A stretch of DNA of 64,000 bases from Clostridia bacterium (GTDB lineage Bacteria > Bacillota > Clostridia > UMGS1810), in the NCBI GenBank assembly GCA_017621495.1, contig JAGATB010000003.1, positions 1 through 64,000 of the forward strand, written 5' to 3'. Under the pieces are notes generated by a model that saw only the letters and a program-made list of their open reading frames with translations, was not told where the DNA came from and did not search any database. The first letter of the stretch is position 1. Each line of letters starts with the position of its first letter. Shown here piece after piece: positions 8,481-16,802 of the stretch. The position numbers and the translations under genes are program-made.

Positions 8481-8505
8481 CATCTAAACCATTCGCTTTT
8501 TTCAA
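8481..8505 (+). repeat. Right copy of the cassette-flanking repeat
   Basis: CATCTAAACCATTCGC plus TTTTTTCAA, 22 of 25 identical to 5646-5670. Only the terminator 3' arm is present here, without its 5' partner, which fits a target duplication rather than an independent terminator. Confidence 0.5.
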
Positions 8506-8534
8506 AAATCCGTACACGAAAGTGTGCGGATTTT
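8505..8534. terminator. Terminator downstream of the AEC gene
   Basis: AAAATCCGTACAC, GAAA loop, GTGTGCGGATTTT; symmetric enough to work from either strand. Confidence 0.8.
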
Positions 8535-8596
8535 ACTTATTACCTCTTCACTCTTCACTCTTCCCTAAAATTTTTTTACAGATTTTTGGAAAGTAA

Positions 8597-8869
8597 GTAA
8601 GCGTCAAATGATACACACTCGAACCACATTTTAATCTCTTGAACCAAAAAAGATGCCGCTTGGCATCTTTAATTGATTTTGCGGATATTATCGGGGATTT
8701 TTGCACTCCATGGCAATAACTCTTTTGTGGGTAGGATATGTATATTTTCAAACAGCTACACAAGGTAATCATAAATTCTCAGATTGTTTGCCTTTGCTGT
8801 TTCTATTACAGAATAAAGCCTTGCTGATGCCGTCGCTCCCTGTATCGTATTACTAAACAGCCAGTTCTT
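8597..8869 (-). pseudogene. IS66-family transposase (TnpC) C-terminal remnant with insertion-sequence end
   Basis: On the minus strand 8869-8669 translates to KNWLFSNTIQGATASARLYS, then VIETAKANNLRIYDYL, an in-frame TAG, then LFENIHILPTKELLPWSAKI and a TAA stop. This is the C-terminal end of IS66 TnpC transposases. The sequence GTAAGCGTCAAATGA starting at 8597 matches an IS66 terminal inverted repeat, so the right end of the element is preserved while the rest is gone. Not functional. Confidence 0.75.
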
Positions 8870-8921
8870 CAGTAAGTAATTCTTTTAGGGCAATAACTTT
8901 TTCTAAAGAGGAAAAAAGCCG

Positions 8922-8948
8922 GGAGCATGACAAAATCTCACTCCCGGT
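8922..8948 (-). terminator. Terminator of the DUF4143 fragment gene
   Basis: Minus strand CCGGGAG (8948-8942) pairs with CTCCCGG (8929-8923), followed by CTTTTTTCC. Only the minus strand has the T tract. Confidence 0.75.
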
Positions 8949-8953
8949 GAATT

Positions 8954-9607
8954 TTATAGGATGGTAGTATCCAAAAGGAAATCAATAATGCCGATGTTCA
9001 AAACACCATTATCATCATACCAGCGCTTGCGTATATCGTGACGGACAATAATCTTCGGGAAGGAGTCACCGGTCAATGCAAACGGTCTGTTTTCGGTTGC
9101 CGCCTTTTCTTCGTCGTGTAAAGCATAGGCAGACTGAATATAAACGCGTTTACCTCCGATATTAACAACAAAATCAATTTCACGCGCCACTTGTACGGTG
9201 CGCCCTTTTTTGTCCTTGTCGTTTCCGTATACAACACCAACATCAACAGCACACCCTCGAATAATCAGTTCATTGTAAATTATGTTCTCCATAATGTGGG
9301 TCATTTCCTGTTGACGGAAGCCAATGCGGGCATTGCGAAGTCCCAAATCCTCACAGTAATATTTGTTAGGATAATCAAAGTAATTTTTACCCTTAACATC
9401 CCAGCGTTTACACTCGCTGAAAAGGAAAGCGTTTGCAAGATGATCCATATATACTCTTACAGTATTTTGAGCAACTACATTTTCACCCTTAAGTTTCTGC
9501 TTGGAATTCAAGGTGTTGGTAACGCTGTTCGGATTGGTAAGACAACCTACGGATGAGCAAAGCAGGTCTAGAATGGAACCCAGCACATCCTCGCGTTTAA
9601 TCTTCAT
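8954..9607 (-). CDS. Truncated AAA-ATPase family protein, DUF4143 C-terminal domain only
   Basis: A 217-residue protein equal to the C-terminal half of the widespread AAA/DUF4143 proteins (normally about 400-450 residues). It begins MKIKREDVLGSILDLLCSSV and carries the PD-(D/E)XK-like tail EIDFVVNIGGKRVYIQSAYAL near residue 155. The N-terminal P-loop ATPase half is missing, and nothing similar is present upstream. Despite that, ATG 9607 is preceded by GGAGG at 9613-9617, 5 bases away, and it has its own terminator, so it may still be expressed. It lies beside an IS66 remnant. Function of the family is uncertain. Confidence 0.7.
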   Translation of the reverse strand: MKIKREDVLGSILDLLCSSVGCLTNPNSVTNTLNSKQKLKGENVVAQNTVRVYMDHLANAFLFSECKRWDVKGKNYFDYPNKYYCEDLGLRNARIGFRQQEMTHIMENIIYNELIIRGCAVDVGVVYGNDKDKKGRTVQVAREIDFVVNIGGKRVYIQSAYALHDEEKAATENRPFALTGDSFPKIIVRHDIRKRWYDDNGVLNIGIIDFLLDTTIL

Positions 9608-9875
9608 AACAACCTCCGTTGAAAACTTGCTTGATTTATTGTACAACTTTTCAATAGGAATTATACGCCATATCTTCTAAAAAGTCAAGAATTTGATTGA
9701 AAACTTCTTTGGAATTGTGATTCAGTTAATATAACAAAAAATATCTAATGAAAGTGATATGAAATATTATACTTGTTTTTTGTATTTAGTTGTGATAAAA
9801 TAAAATTCAAGTTATATATAATGAATAATTACGGCGATAGTTGACGGTGTCATAAAGCCGTATTATGCGGTTAAA

Positions 9876-10685
9876 TCAGCTTTTGAAAATAGCTCTGTAT
9901 TCTACAGGAGACATCCCTGCATGCTTTTTAAAAAACCTGGAAAAATATGCAGAATCAGAAAAACCGATTTTTTCGGCAACGGCATCGATTTTCACATTTC
10001 CAACCGCCAGCAGTCCCATGGCTTCATAGGTCTTAATCCTTGCAAAGTATTCCATAGGCGGTATGCCGTATGCTTCACGGAATTTTTTTATAAAGTATGT
10101 AGGCTGCATGAATGCAAGCTCGGATAATTCTGACAGAGTTATTCTTTTTGAGGTATTTTTTTGCATATATTCTATAACCTCGGAAAAAGGTGCCTGAGCA
10201 CTTTGTGCTTTTACATGCAAAGTAACGTATTCCAATATTATTGCAGATAGATTTGACAACATTTGCAAATCATAAATTCCGCTTTTATTGTGTTCATAAT
10301 GAAGAGATGTTTCAAAAAGATTTTTCATTTTATCCGGTGACGGGCGTACTACACCTCCGTCGCATATTCCCAGAAACGGAAATAACTGCCTGTCGCCGGT
10401 TTTCGCGGAAAAAACTATTTCGTACAAGCCGAATTCTTCTGAAATACGAGTATATGTTCTCATTTTTCCCTTGGGCAAGAAAGCGAGATCTCCTTCTTTT
10501 AAGACACAGCTTTTGTCCTCTATCTTAAGGAAGCACTCACCTTTTACTACATAAAAAAACACATCGTTTATACCTATGTGTCCCTTGGGGTCCCCTCGCC
10601 ATGCGTTTGCAAGTGAGGATACATATAAATATACATCGTGTACTGTAATTGTAAGATTTTCAATTCCGGGCAATAAAGTCTTCAT
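9876..10685 (-). CDS. AraC-family transcriptional regulator
   Basis: A 269-residue AraC/XylS regulator. Residues 1-140 form a cupin-like sensing domain (GHIGINDVFFYVVKGECFLK, AFLPKGKMRTY). Residues about 165-265 are the two HTH motifs, ending in KIGFSDSAYFSRFFKKHAGM and SPVEYR. It is divergent from the amino-sugar genes beginning at 10882 and shares a promoter region with them, so it most likely activates that operon in response to an amino sugar or its phosphate. The ligand is inferred only from context. Confidence 0.88.
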   Translation of the reverse strand: MKTLLPGIENLTITVHDVYLYVSSLANAWRGDPKGHIGINDVFFYVVKGECFLKIEDKSCVLKEGDLAFLPKGKMRTYTRISEEFGLYEIVFSAKTGDRQLFPFLGICDGGVVRPSPDKMKNLFETSLHYEHNKSGIYDLQMLSNLSAIILEYVTLHVKAQSAQAPFSEVIEYMQKNTSKRITLSELSELAFMQPTYFIKKFREAYGIPPMEYFARIKTYEAMGLLAVGNVKIDAVAEKIGFSDSAYFSRFFKKHAGMSPVEYRAIFKS

Positions 10686-10799
10686 AAAATTTCTATTTTG
10701 TCATACCTTTCGTAATATAATCCAAAAAAAGCAATGTTTATAACATTTCTTGCGTATAATATCGTCTAAATAAACACAATATAATCTATTTACAAAACA

Positions 10800-10849
10800 A
10801 TTCTACCATTATATAATAAATTTGTCAAGAAGAGATTTCATAGTATTAT
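10800..10849. promoter_or_regulatory. Overlapping divergent promoters (araC-type gene / nagB-like operon)
   Basis: Minus strand: TTGACA 10828-10823, 17-base spacer, TAGAAT 10805-10800, driving the AraC gene. Plus strand: TTGTCA 10822-10827, 16-base spacer, TATTAT 10844-10849, driving the NagB-like gene. The two -35 boxes use the same TTGTCAA heptamer on opposite strands. Confidence 0.6.
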
Positions 10850-10881
10850 GACATAACATAAAAATTTTATTAAGGAGAAGA

Positions 10882-11628
10882 ATGATGGAAATAAGGATTT
10901 GTAAAGACAGCCGTGCACTCGGCAAAAGTGCAGCAGCACACGTTGCGCAAAGACTCAAGGAATGTATTGAAAAAAACGGGGTTGCAAGAATTGCGCTTTC
11001 TACAGGTGCATCACAGTTTGATACTATCGATGCACTCACGAAGGCAGAAGGCGTTGACTGGTCTAAGGTTGAGATGTTTCACCTCGATGAATATGTAGAT
11101 CTGCCTGTAACCCATATTGCGAGTTTTCGCAAATATCTGCAGGAAAGGTTTGTTGATAAGGTATCTCCGCTTAAAGCGGTTCACTTCGTTGATGGCACGA
11201 GAGAGTGTATTGCACAGCTCACCAGGGAAATCAGACGTGCTCCGATTGACATCGGTCTTATAGGTATAGGAGAAAATGCCCATATAGCATTTAATGACCC
11301 TCCGGCAGATTTTGATACCAAAGAGGCTTATATAGTGGTAAATTTAAACGAAAGGTGCAAGCAGCAGCAAATGGGTGAAGGCTGGTTTGAAAGTATAGAT
11401 GATGTACCCAAGCAGGCGGTATCAATGACTGCGTATCAGATTATGCAGTGCCGTGAAATCGTGTCCTGTGTACCTTATAAAGTAAAAGCAGAAGCTATCA
11501 AAGCTACACTCAGTGAAAAGGAAACTACAAATATGGTGCCTGCAACACTTCTTAAGGAGCATGAAAACTTCTTGCTCTATATTGATTATGAAAGTGCGGG
11601 TCTTATAACTGATATTTTAGGAGAATAA
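10882..11628 (+). CDS. Glucosamine-6-phosphate deaminase-like protein (NagB family)
   Basis: A 248-residue NagB/6-phosphogluconolactonase-fold enzyme. Visible motifs: ALSTGASQFDTIDAL (phosphate-binding loop, about 36-50), EMFHLDEYVDLP (about 65-76, with the catalytic-loop Asp) and LIGIGENAHIAFNDPP (about 127-142; the usual His of GHIAFNEP is kept). It would convert an amino-sugar 6-phosphate to the keto-sugar phosphate and ammonia. ATG 10882 follows AAGGAGAAG. It is cotranscribed with an oxidoreductase and NagA. The changed GENA motif suggests a substrate variant; the exact amino sugar is unknown. Confidence 0.82.
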   Translation: MMEIRICKDSRALGKSAAAHVAQRLKECIEKNGVARIALSTGASQFDTIDALTKAEGVDWSKVEMFHLDEYVDLPVTHIASFRKYLQERFVDKVSPLKAVHFVDGTRECIAQLTREIRRAPIDIGLIGIGENAHIAFNDPPADFDTKEAYIVVNLNERCKQQQMGEGWFESIDDVPKQAVSMTAYQIMQCREIVSCVPYKVKAEAIKATLSEKETTNMVPATLLKEHENFLLYIDYESAGLITDILGE

Positions 11629-11633
11629 AATCT

Positions 11634-12854
11634 ATGGACAAACTAAAACTCGGTATCATAGGATTGGGACGGCGCGGCACCGTAATGATAAAAGAGTGCT
11701 ACGCCGAGCGAAATGACCTCGATATTGCATGGATATGTGATAATGACGAAGACAAGTTGGAAGAAATGCAGTTGTTTATGAAGGAGAAAGGTCACTGCCC
11801 CCAAACCACACTCGACTATCATGATATATTAAATGATAGTCAGGTAGAGGCTGTATTTATTTTATCCTCATGGGAAAGTCATGTTCCCATAGCAATAGAT
11901 GCTATGGAAGCCGGAAAAGCTGTAGGCATGGAAGTGGGTGGTGCCTATAGCTTGCGTGATTGTTATCGTCTTGTAGAGGTGCAGCAAAAGACAAATGCAT
12001 TCTTTATGATGCTTGAAAATGTCTGCTACGGAAGACGTGAAATGATGGTGCTAAATATGGTGAATCAAGGAGTCATGGGTGATATTGTTCATTGTGCAGG
12101 GGGTTACAGACATGATTTGAGAGAACAGGTGGCAAACGGAATTGCACTGCGTCACTACAGACTTCGCAACTATCTGAACCGAAATTGCGATAACTATCCT
12201 ACACATGCTCTGCTTCCTATAATGAAGGTATTGGGTATAAATCGTAAAAATCGCATGGTTAGTCTCGTTTCTGTGGGCTCATGCTCCAAAGGTATAGCTG
12301 AATATGTAAATAAAACCGGTATAGGTAAAGCAGAAATTGAAGGAAAGACCATTGCCCAGTCAGATGTTGTTACCACTGTCATAAAGTGTGCCGGAGGCGA
12401 GACAATAACATTGACTCTTGATACATCCCTGCCCCGATATTACAGCCGTAACTTTGAAGTGCATGGCACCAAAGGTCTATATGTTGAAGAAAACGATTGT
12501 ATATTTTTGGATAGTGAAGAAATGAACGAAAATAAAGATTTTCCAAAGAAGCTTTACTCCAATGCAGATGATTTTCAGGAGAAATACGACCATCCTCTTT
12601 GGAAGAAGGCTTTGGAGGACGGTTTAACCGGCGGACACGGAGGCATGGACGGACTTATTACCGATGCATTTGTTTACTGCATGAAAAACGGTCTGGAATC
12701 TCCCATAGATGTTTACGATTCGGTTACTGCTATGGCTGTGACAGCACTTTCTGAAGAATCCATAGCAACAGGATTACCGGTAGCAATTCCGGATTTTACA
12801 AATGGTGCATGGCTTATACGCAAGGAGCAGCCAAATCATATTTATTCGCTGTGA
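11634..12854 (+). CDS. Gfo/Idh/MocA-family oxidoreductase
   Basis: A 406-residue NAD(P)-dependent dehydrogenase. Residues 1-125 form the Rossmann domain (LGIIGLGRRG at the N-terminus); residues about 130-400 form the family's C-terminal alpha/beta domain, with ENVCYGRREMMVLNMV and GGYRHDLREQ. The family oxidises or isomerises sugars and some members cleave glycosides through keto intermediates, a few acting on N-acetylhexosamines. It starts 5 bases after the NagB-like gene and precedes NagA, so it most likely processes an amino-sugar derivative, for instance deglycosylating or oxidising it before deacetylation. That role is inference. Confidence 0.82.
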   Translation: MDKLKLGIIGLGRRGTVMIKECYAERNDLDIAWICDNDEDKLEEMQLFMKEKGHCPQTTLDYHDILNDSQVEAVFILSSWESHVPIAIDAMEAGKAVGMEVGGAYSLRDCYRLVEVQQKTNAFFMMLENVCYGRREMMVLNMVNQGVMGDIVHCAGGYRHDLREQVANGIALRHYRLRNYLNRNCDNYPTHALLPIMKVLGINRKNRMVSLVSVGSCSKGIAEYVNKTGIGKAEIEGKTIAQSDVVTTVIKCAGGETITLTLDTSLPRYYSRNFEVHGTKGLYVEENDCIFLDSEEMNENKDFPKKLYSNADDFQEKYDHPLWKKALEDGLTGGHGGMDGLITDAFVYCMKNGLESPIDVYDSVTAMAVTALSEESIATGLPVAIPDFTNGAWLIRKEQPNHIYSL

Positions 12855-12930
12855 TGTATAAAGAAACGGAAATAGCTATTTACATTTCTTTAATATAGTA
12901 TTAAAATACAAGTATAATTAGGTGAATTAC

Positions 12931-14097
12931 ATGAAAACAGTAATATATAATGGTAAGATTATATTACAAGACCAAATCATAGAAAACCACAATCTATATT
13001 ATGAAAACGGTAAGATCGTGGCAATCTCCGAAAAAAAGTATGACTGCGATAATTCCATAGATGCCCGTGGAAATTATGTTTCACCGGGATTTATAGATAT
13101 TCATACTCATGGAGCCGGTGGGGCAGATTTTCTTGATAACTCGGTGGAAGCGTATATAACTGCCGCAACCGTTCATGCGAGGTATGGTGCCACGGCTATA
13201 GTGCCCACGTTAACATCGATTGATATTGACGGGATGAAGGGCACCATAGATGTATTTAAAAAAGTAAGAGACACCGAGGCAAATTGTGCGCAAATGCTGG
13301 GGCTGCATGCCGAAGGGCCGTATTTTGCACAAAGTCAGAAAGGTGCACAGGAACCCAGGTTTATTCACGATTTTGATGAAGATGAGTACAATGAAATCTT
13401 AAAAATTGGCGGAGATTGCCTGCTGCGTTGGAGTGCGGCACCGGAGCTGCCCGGATTTGAAGAATTCGCAGATGCTGTAACAAAATATGATATATTGCCT
13501 TGCATAGGTCACAGTGATGCAGAATTTGAATGTGTAGAGAAGGCAAAGAACGCAGGATTTACTCATGTGACTCATCTCTACTCCGGTACAAGCACTGTTC
13601 ACAGGAGAAATGCATTTAGATACGCAGGTATAGTGGAGGCTGCATATTATTTTGATGATATGACTGTTGAAATAATTGCCGACGGCATACATCTGCCGCC
13701 CTCGCTTCTGAAACTAATATATAAGCTCAAAGGTCCGGATAAAATTGCGTTAATTACAGACTCTATGAGAGGTGCCGGTATGCCCGAGGGTGAGAGTGTC
13801 CTCGGCAATCTGAACAACGGACTGCCTGTTATAATAGAAGACGGTGTGGCTAAGCTGATGGACAGAAGTGCCTTTGCAGGAAGTGTAGCTACTTGTGACA
13901 GATTGGTAAGGAACATGGTAAATTTAGCCGATGTACCCCTTGCAGACGCAGTGACAATGGCAAGTCTCACTCCGGCAAAAATTCTCAATATAGATAACAA
14001 GGGTGCACTTAAGCCCGGATATGATGCGGATATTATAATTTTTGATGAAAATATAGATGTCAAAAATACTATAGTTAACGGAAGAGTGATATTTTAA
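12931..14097 (+). CDS. nagA: N-acetylglucosamine-6-phosphate deacetylase
   Basis: A 388-residue amidohydrolase. Motifs in order: GFIDIHTHGAGGADF (metal-site HxH), LGLHAEGPYF (metal-ligand Glu), HVTHLYSGTS (substitutes the usual HLFNAM), ADGIHLPP (His), LITDSMRGAGMPEG (catalytic Asp). It removes acetate from N-acetyl amino-sugar 6-phosphates, feeding the NagB step. ATG 12931 is preferred over an in-frame GTG at 12922 because AGGTG then lies 6-7 bases upstream. It follows the oxidoreductase by 76 bases and closes the amino-sugar operon. The altered HLYSG motif hints at a non-GlcNAc substrate. Confidence 0.88.
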   Translation: MKTVIYNGKIILQDQIIENHNLYYENGKIVAISEKKYDCDNSIDARGNYVSPGFIDIHTHGAGGADFLDNSVEAYITAATVHARYGATAIVPTLTSIDIDGMKGTIDVFKKVRDTEANCAQMLGLHAEGPYFAQSQKGAQEPRFIHDFDEDEYNEILKIGGDCLLRWSAAPELPGFEEFADAVTKYDILPCIGHSDAEFECVEKAKNAGFTHVTHLYSGTSTVHRRNAFRYAGIVEAAYYFDDMTVEIIADGIHLPPSLLKLIYKLKGPDKIALITDSMRGAGMPEGESVLGNLNNGLPVIIEDGVAKLMDRSAFAGSVATCDRLVRNMVNLADVPLADAVTMASLTPAKILNIDNKGALKPGYDADIIIFDENIDVKNTIVNGRVIF

Positions 14098-14214
14098 TTA
14101 GTATGAGATATATTATAATATAGCCGGTTCCGAAGCGAAAAAATTGTAGATATCATCATGGATATTTATGAGCCTGCACAAACAGGTAATGAAATATTTG
14201 GTGAATAATCACTT

Positions 14215-14270
14215 ATACCAATTGACTTTATATTACAATAAGTGTATAATTATATAAAGTTAATTGGTAT
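14215..14270 (+). promoter_or_regulatory. Promoter embedded in a 19-bp inverted-repeat operator
   Basis: TTGACT at 14222-14227 and TATAAT at 14245-14250 are 17 bases apart. The segment 14215-14233 is the reverse complement of 14252-14270 with one mismatch, so the arms overlap the -35 box and lie just after the -10 box. This is a strong candidate operator for the downstream serine hydrolase genes. Confidence 0.65.
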
Positions 14271-14292
14271 TTTTATCATGATGGAGGTTACT

Positions 14293-15468
14293 ATGGATTT
14301 TGGTTTGATGAAAGATTTTATGGATAGGCTGACGGCATGGAGGATACCCGGCAACAACATCAGTGTGTGCGTAGATAATAAAGAGGTATTTACTTATCAG
14401 TCGGGTTATGAGGATTATGAGAATAAAATCCCCATGACGGGTGATAAGCTGTATAATATTTTTTCCTGCTCAAAGCCGGTAACGGTGACAGCGGCACTGC
14501 AGCTGTATGAAAAGGGGTATTTCCTGCTGGATGACCCGCTTTATGACTTCATACCGGAGTACAAAACGATGCATATCAAGGATAAGGATGGCAATGTGAG
14601 GAAGGCTCAAAAGCCCATTACCCTGAGGCATCTGTTTACTATGACATCCGGACTTACATATGCCACCAATACCCCTGCTTTTGATAAAGCAAGGCAGCTT
14701 ACGGACGGCAAGATGGATACTCTTACCGTTGCTAAGTGTATAGCGGAGGACTATATCAGCTTTGAACCGGGCGAAATGTGGCAGTATGGCTTAAGTCATG
14801 ACGTACTTGCTGCCGTGGTGGAGGTAATATCCGGCAAGCGATTCAGAGATTATGTTAAGGAAAATATCTTTGACCCGCTTGACATGAAAGAGTCATATTA
14901 TCATAACGAATCGGTTATTGACAGGGTGGCAGAGATGTACAGATACGAAATCGAGTCTGAGGATGATTTGGTTAAGCTTCAGTCCGAGGGTAATATGCAC
15001 AATACAGGAAAGATAGTAAATGTAGGCAAGTCCGTGTCGCATGTGTTTGGCAATGAGTATGACAGCGGCGGTGCAGGCATTACCACATCTGTATCGGATT
15101 ATTCCAAGTTTGCCTCGGCACTGGCAAACGGCGGTGTAGGAAGAAATAACGAACGCATCATATCTCCCGGAACCATAGAGCTCATGCGCACAAATCAGCT
15201 CGACGCTAATCAAATTAAAGGCTTAAGCTGGTCCCAGCTTACCGGATACGGTTATGGACTTGGCGTGAGAACTCTTATAGATGTGGCAAAAAGCGGTACC
15301 TGCGGTAATATAGGCGAGTTTGGATGGGGCGGTGCAGCAGGCGCTACAGTGCTTGTAGACCCGGATTTGAAATTGTCTGTATTTTATGCACACCATATGC
15401 TCAATCCCCAGGAGGCTTACTATCAGCCGAGACTCAGAAATGTAGTATATACATGTTTGAAAAAATAA
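14293..15468 (+). CDS. Serine hydrolase, beta-lactamase class C/family VIII esterase fold (copy 1)
   Basis: A 391-residue penicillin-binding-protein-like serine hydrolase. Catalytic FSCSKPVT gives the S-x-x-K motif near residue 57; QYGLSHDVLAAVVE supplies the Tyr motif (Y-G-L rather than Y-S-N); FGWGGAAG near residue 345 is the W-G-G-type third motif of EstB-like esterases. No signal peptide, so probably a cytoplasmic esterase or peptidase of unknown substrate. ATG 14293 is chosen because GGAGG lies 5-6 bases before it; upstream ATGs lack ribosome binding sites. Followed after 22 bases by a paralogue. Confidence 0.85.
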   Translation: MDFGLMKDFMDRLTAWRIPGNNISVCVDNKEVFTYQSGYEDYENKIPMTGDKLYNIFSCSKPVTVTAALQLYEKGYFLLDDPLYDFIPEYKTMHIKDKDGNVRKAQKPITLRHLFTMTSGLTYATNTPAFDKARQLTDGKMDTLTVAKCIAEDYISFEPGEMWQYGLSHDVLAAVVEVISGKRFRDYVKENIFDPLDMKESYYHNESVIDRVAEMYRYEIESEDDLVKLQSEGNMHNTGKIVNVGKSVSHVFGNEYDSGGAGITTSVSDYSKFASALANGGVGRNNERIISPGTIELMRTNQLDANQIKGLSWSQLTGYGYGLGVRTLIDVAKSGTCGNIGEFGWGGAAGATVLVDPDLKLSVFYAHHMLNPQEAYYQPRLRNVVYTCLKK

Positions 15469-15490
15469 AGCTTACGAAAGGGATAGAAAA

Positions 15491-16675
15491 ATGGATTTTA
15501 CAAAACTTAAAGATTACATGCATGTGATGGTGGAAAAGTATAATGTTCCCGGTGTGGACTGCATTGTATACAAAGACCATGAACAGGTTTTCAGATATTA
15601 CACCGGTATGAGTGATAAAGAAGCCGGCAAAGCTATGACGGGTGATGAGCTGTATCTTATCTTCTCTATGACCAAGATGCTCACCTGTACCTGTGCTCTG
15701 CAGCTTTTTGAAAAAGGCAAATATGTGATGAGTGATCCGGTATCAAAATATCTGCCCGAGTTTGAGAAAATGAAAATTTCCGATGCTGATATAGACAACA
15801 CAAATGCGGCAAAAATTACAAGCGGCAGCTCCATGGGCGAGAGCACAGACAATGCAGTGAGCGGTTGTGCTCACAATCCCATCACAATTAAGGATTTGTT
15901 TACCATGAGTGCGGGCCTTGATTATAATTTGTCCTCCGACAGCATTAAAAAGGCTCTATCAGAGGGCAAAACCTCTACAAGAGAGCTGGTGACTGCTATA
16001 TCGGATACAGTGTTGGGCTTTGAACCGGGCACCAGATTCAGATACAGTCTATGCCACGATGTACTCGGAGCACTGATAGAGGTGTGGTCAGGCAAGAAAT
16101 TCGGCGAATATATGAAGGAAAATGTATTTGACCCCATTGGTATGAAAAATACTTTTTTTGGTGTGCCGAAGGATGAAGAAAAGCTTGCTAAAATGGCAGC
16201 AAGATACAGATATGATGAAAACAAAATTCCTTGCAGGATACCCCTGGTATGCGAATACAATTTGTCTGAGGATTATGAAAGCGGCGGAGCCGGTCTTACA
16301 TCATGTACAGAGGATTATGCATTATTCCTCGATGCACTCGCATGCGGTGGTGTCGCCAAAAACGGCAACAGGATACTTTCCTCTGCAAGTGTAGAGCTTA
16401 TGGGCACAAATCATCTTAAAGGTAAACAGCTTGATGACTTTCATATGCTCAGAAAAGGCTACGGATATGGTCTGGGGGTTCGCACCCATATGGATAAAAC
16501 AGAAAGCGGCTCTCTTAGCCCCATAGGTGAGTTTGGCTGGGACGGTGCTGCAGGAGCCTTCTCTATGGTGGATACTGCAAATAAACTCTCGCTTACATAT
16601 TTTCAGCATGTGCATAATTGGGATGTGAGATTCCAGACAGAAATGCGCAATGCTTTGTATTCGTGTATTGATTAA
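15491..16675 (+). CDS. Serine hydrolase, beta-lactamase class C/family VIII esterase fold (copy 2)
   Basis: A 394-residue paralogue of the preceding gene, with IFSMTKML (S-x-x-K, about residue 58), RYSLCHDVLGALIE (Tyr motif Y-S-L), and FGWDGAAGAFSMVD (third motif). Both copies share the MTGDELY and GYGYGLGVRTH/L segments. An insertion near residues 98-125 (Asn/Ser/Gly rich) distinguishes this copy. Tandem duplication under the same promoter suggests related substrates such as two acylated compounds or peptides; the sequence does not reveal which. Confidence 0.85.
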   Translation: MDFTKLKDYMHVMVEKYNVPGVDCIVYKDHEQVFRYYTGMSDKEAGKAMTGDELYLIFSMTKMLTCTCALQLFEKGKYVMSDPVSKYLPEFEKMKISDADIDNTNAAKITSGSSMGESTDNAVSGCAHNPITIKDLFTMSAGLDYNLSSDSIKKALSEGKTSTRELVTAISDTVLGFEPGTRFRYSLCHDVLGALIEVWSGKKFGEYMKENVFDPIGMKNTFFGVPKDEEKLAKMAARYRYDENKIPCRIPLVCEYNLSEDYESGGAGLTSCTEDYALFLDALACGGVAKNGNRILSSASVELMGTNHLKGKQLDDFHMLRKGYGYGLGVRTHMDKTESGSLSPIGEFGWDGAAGAFSMVDTANKLSLTYFQHVHNWDVRFQTEMRNALYSCID

Positions 16676-16689
16676 TATAAAAATGAGAC

Positions 16690-16800
16690 TGTAAAAATGT
16701 TCGTTTAGGAATGTCGGCAAGTGCCATTCCCTACAATTTTGTTCGTTTGAAAATTGACATTGTAGGGTTTGGCGCTTGCCGACAAACCGCAATTTTTACA
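16690..16800. repeat. Long imperfect palindrome (MITE-like or terminator)
   Basis: TGTAAAAAT at 16690 and its complement ending at 16800 close a hairpin of about 50-base arms. Inner pairing includes TGTCGGCAAGTGCC against GGCGCTTGCCGACA and CCCTACAATTTT against AAAATTGACATTGTAGGG. It lies between convergent genes and may serve as a bidirectional terminator, but its size and the CCCTACA motif suggest a small dispersed element. Confidence 0.6.
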
Positions 16801-16802
16801 GA

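Noticed and set aside
8548-8772. 74-codon minus-strand ORF
   Set aside because: It is out of frame with the IS66 TnpC tail, which explains this stretch better.
14101-14208. Short protein-like frame ending EKIVDIIMDIYEPAQTGNEI before the serine hydrolase promoter
   Set aside because: Only about 29 codons between stops, no start or ribosome binding site; could be a gene remnant but too short to assign.
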